Assembly: GCA_027068915.1 (NCBI GenBank)
Contig: JAMOLT010000008.1
Location: 1 to 45,845 of the forward strand
DNA from: Sedimenticola sp.
Lineage (GTDB): Bacteria; Pseudomonadota; Gammaproteobacteria; Chromatiales; Chromatiaceae
Reading direction: 5' to 3'
Length of the DNA stretch: 45,845 bases
Shown: in pieces, positions 7,693 to 17,084 of the stretch
How positions within the stretch are numbered: the stretch's first letter is position 1
How the letters are laid out: each line of letters begins with the position of its first letter
Translations under genes and position numbers: made by a program
Notes under the pieces: model-generated
What the model saw: the letters and a program-made list of their open reading frames with translations, nothing else
What the model was told of the DNA's origin: nothing
Databases searched by the model: none

Positions 7693-8571
7693 TCACTTCT
7701 TCCGGTAATAGGCATTGATGATCATTCCCCGATCAAACCACTCAGATAATTTCAACAAGGCATACGCTCCCCGCCAGGCGGTCTTTCCAAGAACCGAAGG
7801 ATGTTTTTTTTGGATTTTCTCTCTTGGCACTTTTGATACCGTGTGGACAGCGATACATTCAAAGCCATGGCGCTGAAACAGGGCGTTCAGTCCCTGTATT
7901 GAAAAATAATTCACATGTTCCGGCGGCGAAATATACATGTCATGTCTCCCCTGCATCCGGGACAACAGGGATCCGAAATGGGGAACGGCGATAGCGGCAA
8001 CGCCCCCCTTGACCAATACCCTGGACAATCCATCAACCATGCTCTCCACGTCACAAACATGTTCCAGCACCTGACTCAGCAGCACCACATCCTGCGTATC
8101 ATTATATAGCCCGGCGATTTGCTCATTGAATACTTCTTGCAGGGGCGCAAAGCCGACTTGCTCCTCGAAGCCGGCGGCGGAATGGGGATTGGGCTCCAGA
8201 GCGGTAACGGAAAAGCCTTGCTGCACGGCTTCCCGGGAAAAAAACCCGATTCCGGCTCCAATATCCATAAAGCGTTTGCCTTCGGCATAAACCAACAGTT
8301 GCGCAATGATTCGTCTTGCATCCTGAACCGAGTCCGGATAATGCCCCAGATCCAGCGCTACGGATTCCGCCAACGACGCCATACCATAGTCCATGGCGGC
8401 GTAATAGGCATCCATCTCCTGCTGGGCAGGACGCGGCGACAACATGGCTGATCCACAGCAATTGCATTTGCAAACAGGATAGGCGCGCGTTTCGGCTGGT
8501 TTTGAAAACCAAAACACCAGACCAGGGGCCTGGCAAAAAATACAGTTATCCGCATGTAGCGCATCACTCAT
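7693..8571 (-). CDS. Class I SAM-dependent methyltransferase
   Basis: This 292-residue protein has an N-terminal cysteine cluster (CIFCQAPG and CKCNCCGSAML), a likely zinc-binding head common in sugar or O-antigen methyltransferases of this type. The SAM-binding motif I FMDIGAGIGFFSREA follows at about residues 100-114, with the acidic ALEPNP after it. QDVVLLSQVLEHVCD and PPEHVNYFSIQGL are typical of the Methyltransf_23 group. It overlaps the preceding GT2 gene by 8 bp. Probable role: O- or C-methylation of a sugar of the polysaccharide. Confidence 0.85.
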   Translation of the reverse strand: MSDALHADNCIFCQAPGLVFWFSKPAETRAYPVCKCNCCGSAMLSPRPAQQEMDAYYAAMDYGMASLAESVALDLGHYPDSVQDARRIIAQLLVYAEGKRFMDIGAGIGFFSREAVQQGFSVTALEPNPHSAAGFEEQVGFAPLQEVFNEQIAGLYNDTQDVVLLSQVLEHVCDVESMVDGLSRVLVKGGVAAIAVPHFGSLLSRMQGRHDMYISPPEHVNYFSIQGLNALFQRHGFECIAVHTVSKVPREKIQKKHPSVLGKTAWRGAYALLKLSEWFDRGMIINAYYRKK

Positions 8572-9505
8572 CGGGATTACTCAGGAACAGGCTTTTCCAC
8601 AACCCCGCCAAATTTCCCCTGGCGCGGGACAGTAGCACCGGTTGTCGTTTGGCAACAACTTCCGTCAAGGTTTGCCCAAAACGTATGCACAATCCAAGGT
8701 AGCAACGCCACACAGACAACCCATGCTTCCTGACAAAATACAGCCGGTTTCGCACTTCCATCTGGCCAAAACGACAATACCAGTCAGACGAGAGATTCTC
8801 ATGATGATGGTGGTGCCGAAACATTGCATCCGCCACAACAACCAGCTGACCATTCCGGCCCGCACTGTAACTGAAATCCAGATCCTCAAGATAGCTGTAC
8901 CCCTTGAAAAACGCATCGAACTGATGATTTAACAAGACCTGTTTACGCCACAAAACAGCACCAGATATAAGCCATTCCACTCTTGTATTTTCGCTGACTG
9001 CGCCAAGCCGAGTGTGCCAGCCACTGGGCGCAACCGCGCCGGGTTCCTGGTCATACAATCCCAACCATTTTGCAAAACGGGAATGCTTGAGCTTTCCGCC
9101 TGTAGCCGTGGTTTCTTCTTCCTGCAAATTGAAAGCCGCGCCACACACATCAGCCGGGGCCGTGCGCCAGAAAGCCAGCATTTTTTCAAAGGCATCCAGT
9201 TCAAAAACGATGTCGTCATCTACAAAACCGATCAGGTCGATACCATCATCGACGCAGGCAAGGCCAGCATTGCGCTGCGCGGCTGCAGAGGGTTCACCCT
9301 CGAAAACCTGGTACTGAATGGGAAGATCAGTGTACTCCTGTACCAGCTCTGGCTGCGGTATCGCACTTGAGTCGATTATCACTATTTGCATTGGCTGGAT
9401 CTTTTGGGAAGATACATTATGCAAAAGAGCGCGTAGATCCCGAGGACGGTCACGCGTTGGAATAATCAGGCAAAAAGATCCATACACCATTGGAATATTG
9501 AACAC
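8564..9505 (-). CDS. Glycosyltransferase family 2
   Basis: This 313-residue GT-A-type transferase starts with FCLIIPTRDRPRDLRALL. It has the metal-binding region DLIGFVDDDIVFE (DDD, about residues 93-96) and an acceptor-side motif YLEDLDFSYSAGRNG resembling the ED motif of GT2 enzymes. The start is probably GTG 9505, next to the TGA of the upstream gene. An ATG at 9490 gives the same protein five residues shorter and is almost as likely. The substrate is unknown. Confidence 0.85.
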   Translation of the reverse strand: MFNIPMVYGSFCLIIPTRDRPRDLRALLHNVSSQKIQPMQIVIIDSSAIPQPELVQEYTDLPIQYQVFEGEPSAAAQRNAGLACVDDGIDLIGFVDDDIVFELDAFEKMLAFWRTAPADVCGAAFNLQEEETTATGGKLKHSRFAKWLGLYDQEPGAVAPSGWHTRLGAVSENTRVEWLISGAVLWRKQVLLNHQFDAFFKGYSYLEDLDFSYSAGRNGQLVVVADAMFRHHHHHENLSSDWYCRFGQMEVRNRLYFVRKHGLSVWRCYLGLCIRFGQTLTEVVAKRQPVLLSRARGNLAGLWKSLFLSNPDE

Positions 9506-10408
9506 TCAACCAAGGATGCGCTTCAATTTGCCGAGAATGGTTTCAATATACATCTTCTGTCGATTGAGCCAATTTCTCTGCGGTGGAATTCGCTCAGGGC
9601 GTGTAATAACACCGGACAAATAGCCCACAAACCGCGCCACACCTGCAACCATATAGGGTCTTGAAAGCATACGAACTCCGCTTTGTATCAACACAAACCA
9701 AAAAGGTACATACATGACAAAATCCATCTTCCCCAATTTGTACAGGGCCGGCACTTTATACTTGATCTTTGGCGAGTACCCCTCAAAAGGGACATAGTGA
9801 TTACCAACCAAATCCGCAAAGCTTCGTACTTTCCAGCCTTTCTCTCTGGCCTGGATCACCGCCACACAATCCTCATGCCCATAGCTCTTGTAACCACCAA
9901 TATCTTCATAACATGCCCGCCGAAACACCTGCACGGGCCCACCCACTGAATCCGGATTCATAAAGCCACCTGGGGCAGCATTTCCATCGGGCAAAACACT
10001 GCGCAGGAAACAGCCAGCAATACCTAGCTTGCTATCCTTTGAGAACTCTTCCAGCAGCCTCATGTAGAAGTTGCCGGGCAATACAACATCCGCATCCAGC
10101 ACCGCCAAATATTCCCAACTTTCCTTTTCTGCTTTCGACAATGCGTACTCAATTGCTCCCACTTTTCCCGGCGCTACTTGCTCTACACGATTGAGTTCCT
10201 CCCCCGGCTTTTCACGTCGTAAGTAGCGAATGAAGTCATGCATATCAGCATACTCCTCCATCACTTCATCCGTGCCATCATTTGATCCATCACTGACCAG
10301 ATAGTATTTCCAGGGACGCAGGCTTTGCCGCAAAACACTTTCTATGGTTTTTCCTATCTGCCTGGCCTCGTTTCGAGCCGGGGTCACTGCCAGTATTCGA
10401 CTAGTCAC
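9506..10408 (-). CDS. Glycosyltransferase family 2
   Basis: This 300-residue GT2 protein opens ILAVTPARNEARQIGKTIES, then YYLVSDGSNDGTDEVM (nucleotide-binding DGS/DGT) and YLAVLDADVVLPGNF (DAD metal motif, about residue 105). GYKSYGHEDCVAVIQARE provides the ED acceptor motif. A C-terminal hydrophobic region (FVMYVPFWFVLIQSG) may attach to the membrane. GTG 10408 is chosen because it overlaps the upstream stop and yields a family-like N terminus; the longer frame would reach well into the preceding gene. Confidence 0.85.
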   Translation of the reverse strand: MTSRILAVTPARNEARQIGKTIESVLRQSLRPWKYYLVSDGSNDGTDEVMEEYADMHDFIRYLRREKPGEELNRVEQVAPGKVGAIEYALSKAEKESWEYLAVLDADVVLPGNFYMRLLEEFSKDSKLGIAGCFLRSVLPDGNAAPGGFMNPDSVGGPVQVFRRACYEDIGGYKSYGHEDCVAVIQAREKGWKVRSFADLVGNHYVPFEGYSPKIKYKVPALYKLGKMDFVMYVPFWFVLIQSGVRMLSRPYMVAGVARFVGYLSGVITRPERIPPQRNWLNRQKMYIETILGKLKRILG

Positions 10409-11600
10409 GAGGCCAATCCTGAACGATCTGCCTGATATCGGATATATAGCGATCCACGGCATATTTTTCCGAGAGTTGCTGCAACCTGCCTTGAATCGGT
10501 TTCAGTCGTTCTGGCTCACTGAGCAGTTGGTCGATTTTTTTCACTGCCTCCGCCTTGTCTTCGTACAACAACTCCGAAGCCTGCAATATATCCGGTTGCC
10601 CGCCACTGTTGTGCGCCCACACGACACATCCCGCCTTCATCATTTCAATCAACGCTCCAGGAAACGCATCCCCTCTGCAGGCGTGAATACCAAAGGCATG
10701 TTCTGACAATAAGATAGATTTTTCTTTACCCTGTTTTAGTCCCTCCATATTGATCCAGCTTCCATGCTGCCTTGCCAATAATCTAATAGAGTCAACGTAA
10801 GCTTCGTTGCCCCCTACACCGATTATGTGCAAATGTATGTCATGTCCTTTATGCCTTACGGCAGACAGTATTTCAATGATGTCCTCAATGCGTTTCTCAG
10901 GAGAAAGCCTTCCCAAACACACAAAACCATATTGCTTGTGCTCCCAGGGAATCGGTGGAAATTTTCCCGGCACGGGCGATGGCAATACCGGACTGACTGT
11001 TCCAAATCGTTCTCGCATTACTTGCGATACCCAAGGAGATACCGACAACATGAGATCACCACCAGCGAACAAATCTCTCCCCGAAGGTTTTGACAGCAGT
11101 TGCACCAGTTTTAAATAGACGCTTCGAACCCATCTGTTGTTGTAAATCATTCCGGGAGGATAAGGATGCAATGCCTCGCGCATTTCTTTATCCCAGGAAA
11201 AATCCGCAATGAAATGAATCGCTGGGCGGCCAAAATCAGTCGGCCCGTAACCACTGATCAACACATCGTAGTCTTTGGCAATCTTTCTACAGAAACGCTG
11301 GAACAATGCTCCTCTTATTGCAGCCATCCGGCTGTTGCTGCGCAGAAAAAATGGTAACGGCACTTGTATGGAATGGAAGTCAGACGCATCCAGATCCGTT
11401 CCATAATATTTGTTCAATGCCGCTAAATCGTAATGGCCTGCTGTAATCAAAGTTACATCATGGCAATCTTTCAACGCCTGGATACCCCAAAGAACACGTT
11501 TCTCTGAGCCACCCCAACCAAGGCGCACATGCGTTATGGCAACTCGCAATCGCCGCTGTTCGTTTCCCGGGGATTGATCTTTTTCCTGTTCGCCTGTCAT
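10401..11600 (-). CDS. Glycosyltransferase family 4
   Basis: This 399-residue GT-B protein has an N-terminal glycine-rich acceptor motif VRLGWGGSEKRVLWGIQ and the donor-site block YGFVCLGRLSPEKRIEDIIE. The E-x7-E motif is in HACRGDAFPGALIEMMKAGCVVWAHNSGG. It starts with ATG 11600, overlapping the upstream stop as ATGA, so the genes are translationally coupled. Its substrates are unknown. Confidence 0.86.
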   Translation of the reverse strand: MTGEQEKDQSPGNEQRRLRVAITHVRLGWGGSEKRVLWGIQALKDCHDVTLITAGHYDLAALNKYYGTDLDASDFHSIQVPLPFFLRSNSRMAAIRGALFQRFCRKIAKDYDVLISGYGPTDFGRPAIHFIADFSWDKEMREALHPYPPGMIYNNRWVRSVYLKLVQLLSKPSGRDLFAGGDLMLSVSPWVSQVMRERFGTVSPVLPSPVPGKFPPIPWEHKQYGFVCLGRLSPEKRIEDIIEILSAVRHKGHDIHLHIIGVGGNEAYVDSIRLLARQHGSWINMEGLKQGKEKSILLSEHAFGIHACRGDAFPGALIEMMKAGCVVWAHNSGGQPDILQASELLYEDKAEAVKKIDQLLSEPERLKPIQGRLQQLSEKYAVDRYISDIRQIVQDWPRD

Positions 11601-12655
11601 ACCGATTTGAATATGGCCGCAAGCTTTTCTGAAATTACGGTCAGATCAAAATTTGTCTGAACCACTTTTCGCCCAACGATTCCCATACGCCTGGCCTGCT
11701 GACGATCTTCATACAAATTCACCAACGCATTCACCCAATCCGCTTCACTCTCTGCACGAAAACCCAGATCTCCCATTTCCAGAATCCGCGCATTCATACC
11801 AACTGGCGATACTACCACCGGTTTTTCCATTGCCATATATTGCAGCATCTTAAAAGCGCATTTGCCCTTGCCCCATTCACTATCGGGCAACGGCATCAAC
11901 CCAACATCCATATCCTGAATATCCGCCACTTCATTGCTTTCCCGCCAGGGCCGGTATACCACCTTGTCCGCCCCGAGCCGCCGAAAGCCGGGACGCCTGT
12001 CCGAAACCACCAGCAGCCTGGCGTCCACGCATCGTTTGCATACTTCCACAAGGCCATCTTCTATGGATTCAAGATACGCGAGATTTCCCTGGGATCCGAT
12101 CCAGCCGATAGTAAAAACGCTTTCAGTTCTCTCCATCGATCCACGGGGTTGAAATAACCGGGTATCAATGGCCGTAGGAACGATATGGATATTCCTGTTA
12201 TATCGTTCAAACCAGTTTGCCAGATATTCATTCCCGACGATCAGAACATCTGCGTGTTGCGCCAGCTTACGAGCAACACGATTACCAAAAGGAGGCGTCA
12301 ACCAGATTGCGTCGTCAATATCGGCAATCAGGGGCTTCCCCAACCATGATTCGAGCGTTGGATAGCCTGGTAACAGCTCCTTGTTCAACCAGGTCACATC
12401 CGCCGCATGGCTTTTCAACAGGCCGGGCAAACGCGCGCCAAGCTTTACCCCTTGCCACAAGGCATAAACGGGCAGAACCTGCCGGTTACTCAACCCATGA
12501 GGCTTTCCCGGCACCCCCGCCCATTTGTCTATGGCGGGGCAGTACTCCCTCACACTCACCCCCAACCCGGCCAAGGGAGCTATATGCTGGCGGATGCGAT
12601 ACCGGCTCGAAGGCAGGTTTCGCCCCGAGGTCAGTGCCGCCACATCAATCATCAC
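11597..12655 (-). CDS. Glycosyltransferase family 4-like
   Basis: This 352-residue protein has an N terminus ALTSGRNLPSSRYRIRQHIAPL and PLIADIDDAIWL, typical of a GT4 subgroup in capsule loci. The donor half contains FTIGWIGSQGNLAYLESI and the E-region CAFKMLQYMAMEKPVVVSPVGMN. It starts at ATG 12655 (or the next codon, ATG 12652) and overlaps the upstream methyltransferase by 11 bp. Likely a cytoplasmic transferase in assembly of the repeat unit. Confidence 0.83.
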   Translation of the reverse strand: MMIDVAALTSGRNLPSSRYRIRQHIAPLAGLGVSVREYCPAIDKWAGVPGKPHGLSNRQVLPVYALWQGVKLGARLPGLLKSHAADVTWLNKELLPGYPTLESWLGKPLIADIDDAIWLTPPFGNRVARKLAQHADVLIVGNEYLANWFERYNRNIHIVPTAIDTRLFQPRGSMERTESVFTIGWIGSQGNLAYLESIEDGLVEVCKRCVDARLLVVSDRRPGFRRLGADKVVYRPWRESNEVADIQDMDVGLMPLPDSEWGKGKCAFKMLQYMAMEKPVVVSPVGMNARILEMGDLGFRAESEADWVNALVNLYEDRQQARRMGIVGRKVVQTNFDLTVISEKLAAIFKSV

Positions 12656-13661
12656 TAATCCGCCGCGCCCAGATGGTCATGCGCCCCGTCTGACCGAAGC
12701 ATGCGAGAATCATGGATACTGGCAAGAACAGATAGTGCAGTTTTCCTGCCCGGGACGGATAGTTCTTCATCCAGACAACCAGCCTGTTGTCATAGCCCTT
12801 CGCAGAAAGCATCTGCCCCAACCCGCCGAACCAGTTGCTCATCAGGCGTTGGTGATGCACTTTTTCAAGACGCCAGCCACCGGCACGAAGCACTTGCTCC
12901 AACGTTTTTGGCGTGTAGTGATAAAGATGATTTGGCAAATGCAGGGCATAGCCGTATTGCTTGAACGCCATGAAATCCGCTGATCCCGCGTTGGGCACGG
13001 ACAGTACCAGCCAGGCGTCCTTGGCGGCCCATTGGCGAAGTTTTTTCAACGACCCTACGGGGTCATGCAAGTGCTCCAACACCATCCAGCCAATGACCAT
13101 ATCGAAAAGACGGCCAGGGTCAGGTGCATTTTCTACGGTACCCGTATACACATCCAATCCGGCACTGCGTGCATTGTCGGATGCGGAACCGGAGTACTCT
13201 ATGCCAAAAACATTCCACCCTTTGTTTTTCATCTGCTGCAGAAAAGCACCGGAGGCACAGCCGATCTCCAGCAAGTTGCCTGGAGGCGATGCCGGTAAGC
13301 GCTGGACATTCAATTCGAGCGCTCTACGCGCCAGGCGCCTGATAAATGAAGGACGTGAACGCATGTGGGCATTCGCACTGGCCATTGTTCCTTTGTAGGG
13401 CCCGTATTCCTCCGGATAATAGTAGCCCATGCTCTCTGGCGTTGGCCTCGGGTTTGTTCTTATCAAGCCACAACTGCCACATCGAACGACGTTGTAGGTG
13501 CCAGGCAATTCGTGCAACAAATCTCGCCCGCGAAAGAGCAGGGTATCGTTAGCATTGCACCCCAGAATGCAGGGCCGGTCTTCTGTAGACGGATTTGACG
13601 GCAGCATTGACTCCTCAGGCAACTCCTGAAGTACCCCTGATTTACTGCTGACGATCTTCAT
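12645..13661 (-). CDS. Class I SAM-dependent methyltransferase
   Basis: This 338-residue protein has an N-terminal CNAND...VVRCGSCGLIRTNPRP block (a partial zinc-type head with CxxC). SAM motif I LLEIGCASGAFLQQMKNKGW and MVLEHLHDPVGSLKKLRQW follow, with a hydrophobic C-terminal stretch (LHYLFLPVSMILACFG). It is a Methyltransf_23 type, as is the gene at 7693-8571. The start is ATG 13661, which overlaps the flippase stop as ATGA; the longer in-frame start at 13724 lies well inside the flippase. Probable sugar methylation. Confidence 0.85.
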   Translation of the reverse strand: MKIVSSKSGVLQELPEESMLPSNPSTEDRPCILGCNANDTLLFRGRDLLHELPGTYNVVRCGSCGLIRTNPRPTPESMGYYYPEEYGPYKGTMASANAHMRSRPSFIRRLARRALELNVQRLPASPPGNLLEIGCASGAFLQQMKNKGWNVFGIEYSGSASDNARSAGLDVYTGTVENAPDPGRLFDMVIGWMVLEHLHDPVGSLKKLRQWAAKDAWLVLSVPNAGSADFMAFKQYGYALHLPNHLYHYTPKTLEQVLRAGGWRLEKVHHQRLMSNWFGGLGQMLSAKGYDNRLVVWMKNYPSRAGKLHYLFLPVSMILACFGQTGRMTIWARRISDD

Positions 13662-15127
13662 TTCCGCCAGGCCCGTGGCATCAATGAAAGCACATACCCT
13701 TTCAAACCCAACCTCCACGACCAAAGCAGGCTTGTTAAAAACAGGAAAACCCCGGCCACCACAAATAGCGCAACATCGAACACCAAGATACTGCTAGCAG
13801 CAGCCGCAGTTGTGACCAACCCGAAGCCGGTTAATATATAACCTCTCGGGAAAACCCACGCACCACTCTTGTTACCCAACAGCAGCATATCGGCAACCGA
13901 GCGAATGGACCATGCAGCGGCAGCACCCAATATGCCCCAATACGATGTCATCAAATAAAGCACCACCAGGAATGGTATCAGTTCTGTGAGATGAACCCAG
14001 ACAATCACCTTTGGCCGCCCTTCACCCTGCAGCTTCGTATGGAAAACCTTGGCCAATGAATTGGCCCAGAAACCTACAATCAGCAGCTGGGCAACTCCCA
14101 CTGTATTGCGCGCAAATTCTACATCGATCCAAATTGCCGTGAACGGATACACCAGGAAGGCCACCACCACCAGGATCGGCGTTACCAAAATGGCCACCAC
14201 AAGCTCTGCATTCATGGCCAGCTGCTGCACATCATGCTTCCCTTCTGCAGCAAATCTTGGGAACAATGCGTTACTAAGGCTGGCCGATAGCAAGGCGACA
14301 GGAGCAACCAAGCTGAATGGCACTGCGTACAATGCAACAAAGCTCGCATCCCGCAAATAACCGATAACCAACCGCTCCACACCCGACAATAGTGGCGCCA
14401 GCAACATACCCAATGTTATCCAGCTACCATATTTCCACAATGTTCTGGCGACATCGGGCTTCCATCGTGGCAGCATGCTGCCATGCAATGCTTTTCTGGA
14501 GGCAATGACCCAAAACAAGAAAGCCAACAGGCGAGCGACAAGAACAGCTTGGGTAATACTCTCCAAATCCGGAGAGAAAAAATACGCAGTTGCCAAGGGC
14601 AAAAGCTGGAGGAGCAGTTTTCCCGCAACATCGACTATATTCAGCAGAAGGAATTTTTGCCTCCCAAGAACAACGCCATTCAATGCACTGCTGGCGATTG
14701 AGGGGATCAAGGATAACGACACCCACAAAACAGAAGCACGCACCTCCTCCTGCAGACCAGCGCCAATATTTATCCAATAGGTTAGTACATAGCCAAGTGC
14801 AAAGTAGAGAAAAAATGCCCCAAAAGCAGCAAGAAACAGGTTTACAATCAATCCCGCCCACAACACATCTATCTTCTTGTCAGTACCCTCAGCGGACAAA
14901 CCGGCAATTTTATGGGCAATTGCCCTCCCTATTCCAAAGTCGAAAAAACCAAAATAACCGAACAATAGCCACAGAATACTGAGAACCCCGTAGCGTTCCA
15001 TACCGATAAGTTGCAAATATAAGGGAACACTGATCAGCAGAACACCAAGAGAAACCACACCCCCAACAAAATTGTAAAAGGTGTGCTTTTTGGTGCTCAC
15101 AAAACGATCAAAAGCGGCGCCTTCCAA
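13658..15127 (-). CDS. Oligosaccharide flippase (Wzx-like)
   Basis: This 489-residue protein has 12-14 predicted membrane segments and the MATE/MVF-type layout of Wzx flippases, with FYNFVGGVVSLGVLLISVPLYL at the N terminus and the cytoplasmic motif FDFGIGRAIAHKIA typical of PST transporters. It should flip undecaprenyl-diphosphate-linked repeat units to the periplasm. The start codon is unclear: TTG 15127 opens the frame, and GTG 15100 (VSTKKHTFYNF) is an equally good start; neither has a strong ribosome site. Confidence 0.87.
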   Translation of the reverse strand: MEGAAFDRFVSTKKHTFYNFVGGVVSLGVLLISVPLYLQLIGMERYGVLSILWLLFGYFGFFDFGIGRAIAHKIAGLSAEGTDKKIDVLWAGLIVNLFLAAFGAFFLYFALGYVLTYWINIGAGLQEEVRASVLWVSLSLIPSIASSALNGVVLGRQKFLLLNIVDVAGKLLLQLLPLATAYFFSPDLESITQAVLVARLLAFLFWVIASRKALHGSMLPRWKPDVARTLWKYGSWITLGMLLAPLLSGVERLVIGYLRDASFVALYAVPFSLVAPVALLSASLSNALFPRFAAEGKHDVQQLAMNAELVVAILVTPILVVVAFLVYPFTAIWIDVEFARNTVGVAQLLIVGFWANSLAKVFHTKLQGEGRPKVIVWVHLTELIPFLVVLYLMTSYWGILGAAAAWSIRSVADMLLLGNKSGAWVFPRGYILTGFGLVTTAAAASSILVFDVALFVVAGVFLFLTSLLWSWRLGLKGYVLSLMPRAWRK

Positions 15128-15197
15128 GAGAATGCCGCTTGCACAATGGAAACCGGAATACCAGGAATATTCCTCAGATACGATATGTACGCTACTG

Positions 15198-15995
15198 TCA
15201 TGAACGGTTTGCTATCTTGATTTGTGGCCAATGGACAGCAATTGAAAAAAGGAATCGCGGCCCGTCGATCGCATCCCTGCGCCACAGCTTCCCGGGTTCT
15301 GCCAGGAATCGCCATACCCATTCGAACCCGGCATTTCCAACCCATTCGGGTACACGCTTAACCTGCCCACTGTGAAAACCGAAGGCAGCTCCTACGCCAA
15401 TGGCAACAGGGACATTGAGCTTATGATGATTTTCCGCAATCCAGCGTTCCTGCTTGGGCAAGCCCAGACCCACCCAAAGAACATCGGGCCTGGCCTGGTT
15501 GATTCTATCGATCATGGCTTGTTTTTCTTCCGCGCTATGCTCCCTGAAGGGCGGCGAATACTGGCCAGCAATCCTGTGGCCCGGATAGTTTGATTCGAGG
15601 GTCTGTTTCAGTTTTTCCAGGGTTTCATTCGTATCGCCGAAGAAGAAGCTACTGTACCCCTTGCTATCTGCGCGCTCAAAGAAACAGCGCATCAAATCCG
15701 CGCCCGTCACTCTGCCACCCACCTTTTTACCCAAGCGTTTGGCAATCCATACCGGGGCGATGCCATCGGGCACAAACAATTCCGCCTGATCCAGTATGGC
15801 CTTGAAACCGGGATCTTCCATTGCGCAATGCAACCCGTGAAAGCCGGTCACGACCATCCGCGCAGGCTTTTCTTGCGGGTGAGCGATCCAGTCCTCGATG
15901 TAATCCACCGCCTGTGCTGTCTCGATAAGGTGAACACGGTTGCCCAGGATATCCACATGGGGCAGTTGGGCGATAGCGGGGATAGGATTGGACAT
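15198..15995 (-). CDS. WecG/TagA/CpsF family glycosyltransferase
   Basis: This 265-residue protein carries the family hallmarks ELFVPDGIAPVWIAKRLGKK (PDG motif), RVTGADLM, and DVLWVGLGLPKQERWIAENH, followed by GVGAAFGFHSGQ. Members transfer ManNAc, ManNAcA or glucose to lipid-linked intermediates, usually as the second sugar. With the WecA-type enzyme at 27731, this gene would extend undecaprenyl-PP-HexNAc. ATG 15995 is chosen; TTG 16007 is in frame and gives four more residues. Confidence 0.9.
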   Translation of the reverse strand: MSNPIPAIAQLPHVDILGNRVHLIETAQAVDYIEDWIAHPQEKPARMVVTGFHGLHCAMEDPGFKAILDQAELFVPDGIAPVWIAKRLGKKVGGRVTGADLMRCFFERADSKGYSSFFFGDTNETLEKLKQTLESNYPGHRIAGQYSPPFREHSAEEKQAMIDRINQARPDVLWVGLGLPKQERWIAENHHKLNVPVAIGVGAAFGFHSGQVKRVPEWVGNAGFEWVWRFLAEPGKLWRRDAIDGPRFLFSIAVHWPQIKIANRS

Positions 15996-16037
15996 AGGTT
16001 CATTCAAGTATCACGGAGAGGAGGCGCTCTTACGCCG

Positions 16038-17012
16038 TCATCCAGAAGCTTTCGCCTTTTCGACCTGTTGTTTTATCCAGGGGTAGGTTGCTTCGAGCCC
16101 TTTGCGCAAAGATGCTGAAGCACGCCAGCCAAGCATTTTTTCATAGAGACTGTTGTCGGAATTGCGCCCGCGCACGCCCAGCGGCCCGGGAATATGCTTG
16201 ATGCTTACTTTCTTCTCCGCAATGTCCATGACCGTTTTCGCCAATTCGTTGATGCTGACCATTTCTTCGGATCCGATATTTACCGGGCCGGTCCAATCGG
16301 AACGGGTGAAACGCAAGGTGGCCTCAAGGCATTCGTCCACATACATGAAAGAACGGGTTTGTTCTCCGTCACCCCACATTTCAATCTCGCCGCCATCCTC
16401 GGCTTCGGCAATCTTCCGGCAGAATGCGGCCGGCGCTTTTTCTCTCCCATCATTCCACGAGCCTTCCGGGCCAAAGATATTGTGATAACGGGCTACGCGC
16501 ACATCCATGCCGTAGTTTCTGTGATAGGCCAGATACAAACGCTCGCTGAAGAGTTTTTCCCAGCCATAGTCGCTGTCCGGCTGTGCCGGATAGACGCTGT
16601 TTTCTTCCGTCGTGGGGTTTTCAGGATCAAGCTGGTTAAACTCGGGATAAACACAGGCTGACGAAGAATAGAAGATGCGCTTGATGTTGCGCTTGCGGCA
16701 CGCTTCCAGCACGTTCAGGTTGATCATCGCCGAGTTGTGCATGATGTCTGCGTCATTGTCGCCAACAAACACAAAACCTGCGCCACCCATGTCAGCGGCG
16801 AACTGATACACCTCATCGAAACGCCGGTCGATGACGTGGCTGCAGAAATGTGGATCACGCAGATCACCCTGGGCAAAATCATCTGCTTTTGTTTCACCGA
16901 ACTCGGGAAACTTCAGATCCACACCCCTGACCCAGAACCCCTCTTGCTTGAGGCGTTTGACCATGTGACTGCCGATAAAACCACCCGCGCCGCATACCAA
17001 TGCTGTTTTCAT
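16038..17012 (-). CDS. GDP-mannose 3,5-epimerase
   Basis: This 324-residue extended SDR enzyme has a nucleotide-binding GAGGFIGSHM at 8-17, FAADMGGAGF, and the GME-specific blocks SSSACVYPEF, GREKAPAAFCRK and GVRGRNSDN. Every catalytic residue described for the plant GDP-mannose 3,5-epimerase has a counterpart at a constant offset of 25: Cys120, Tyr149, Lys153, Lys192, Arg281. The family converts GDP-D-mannose to GDP-L-galactose (and GDP-L-gulose). The sugar product is therefore probably a donor for this polysaccharide. ATG 17012 with an upstream AGGAG is preferred over a longer frame reaching the divergent gene. Confidence 0.92.
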   Translation of the reverse strand: MKTALVCGAGGFIGSHMVKRLKQEGFWVRGVDLKFPEFGETKADDFAQGDLRDPHFCSHVIDRRFDEVYQFAADMGGAGFVFVGDNDADIMHNSAMINLNVLEACRKRNIKRIFYSSSACVYPEFNQLDPENPTTEENSVYPAQPDSDYGWEKLFSERLYLAYHRNYGMDVRVARYHNIFGPEGSWNDGREKAPAAFCRKIAEAEDGGEIEMWGDGEQTRSFMYVDECLEATLRFTRSDWTGPVNIGSEEMVSINELAKTVMDIAEKKVSIKHIPGPLGVRGRNSDNSLYEKMLGWRASASLRKGLEATYPWIKQQVEKAKASG

Positions 17013-17084
17013 CTGATTGTGCTTCTCCTGAATAGAGTAAAATGACCTGCCGTACCGGCCAGCTTTCAAACCTATCCTGTGTAT

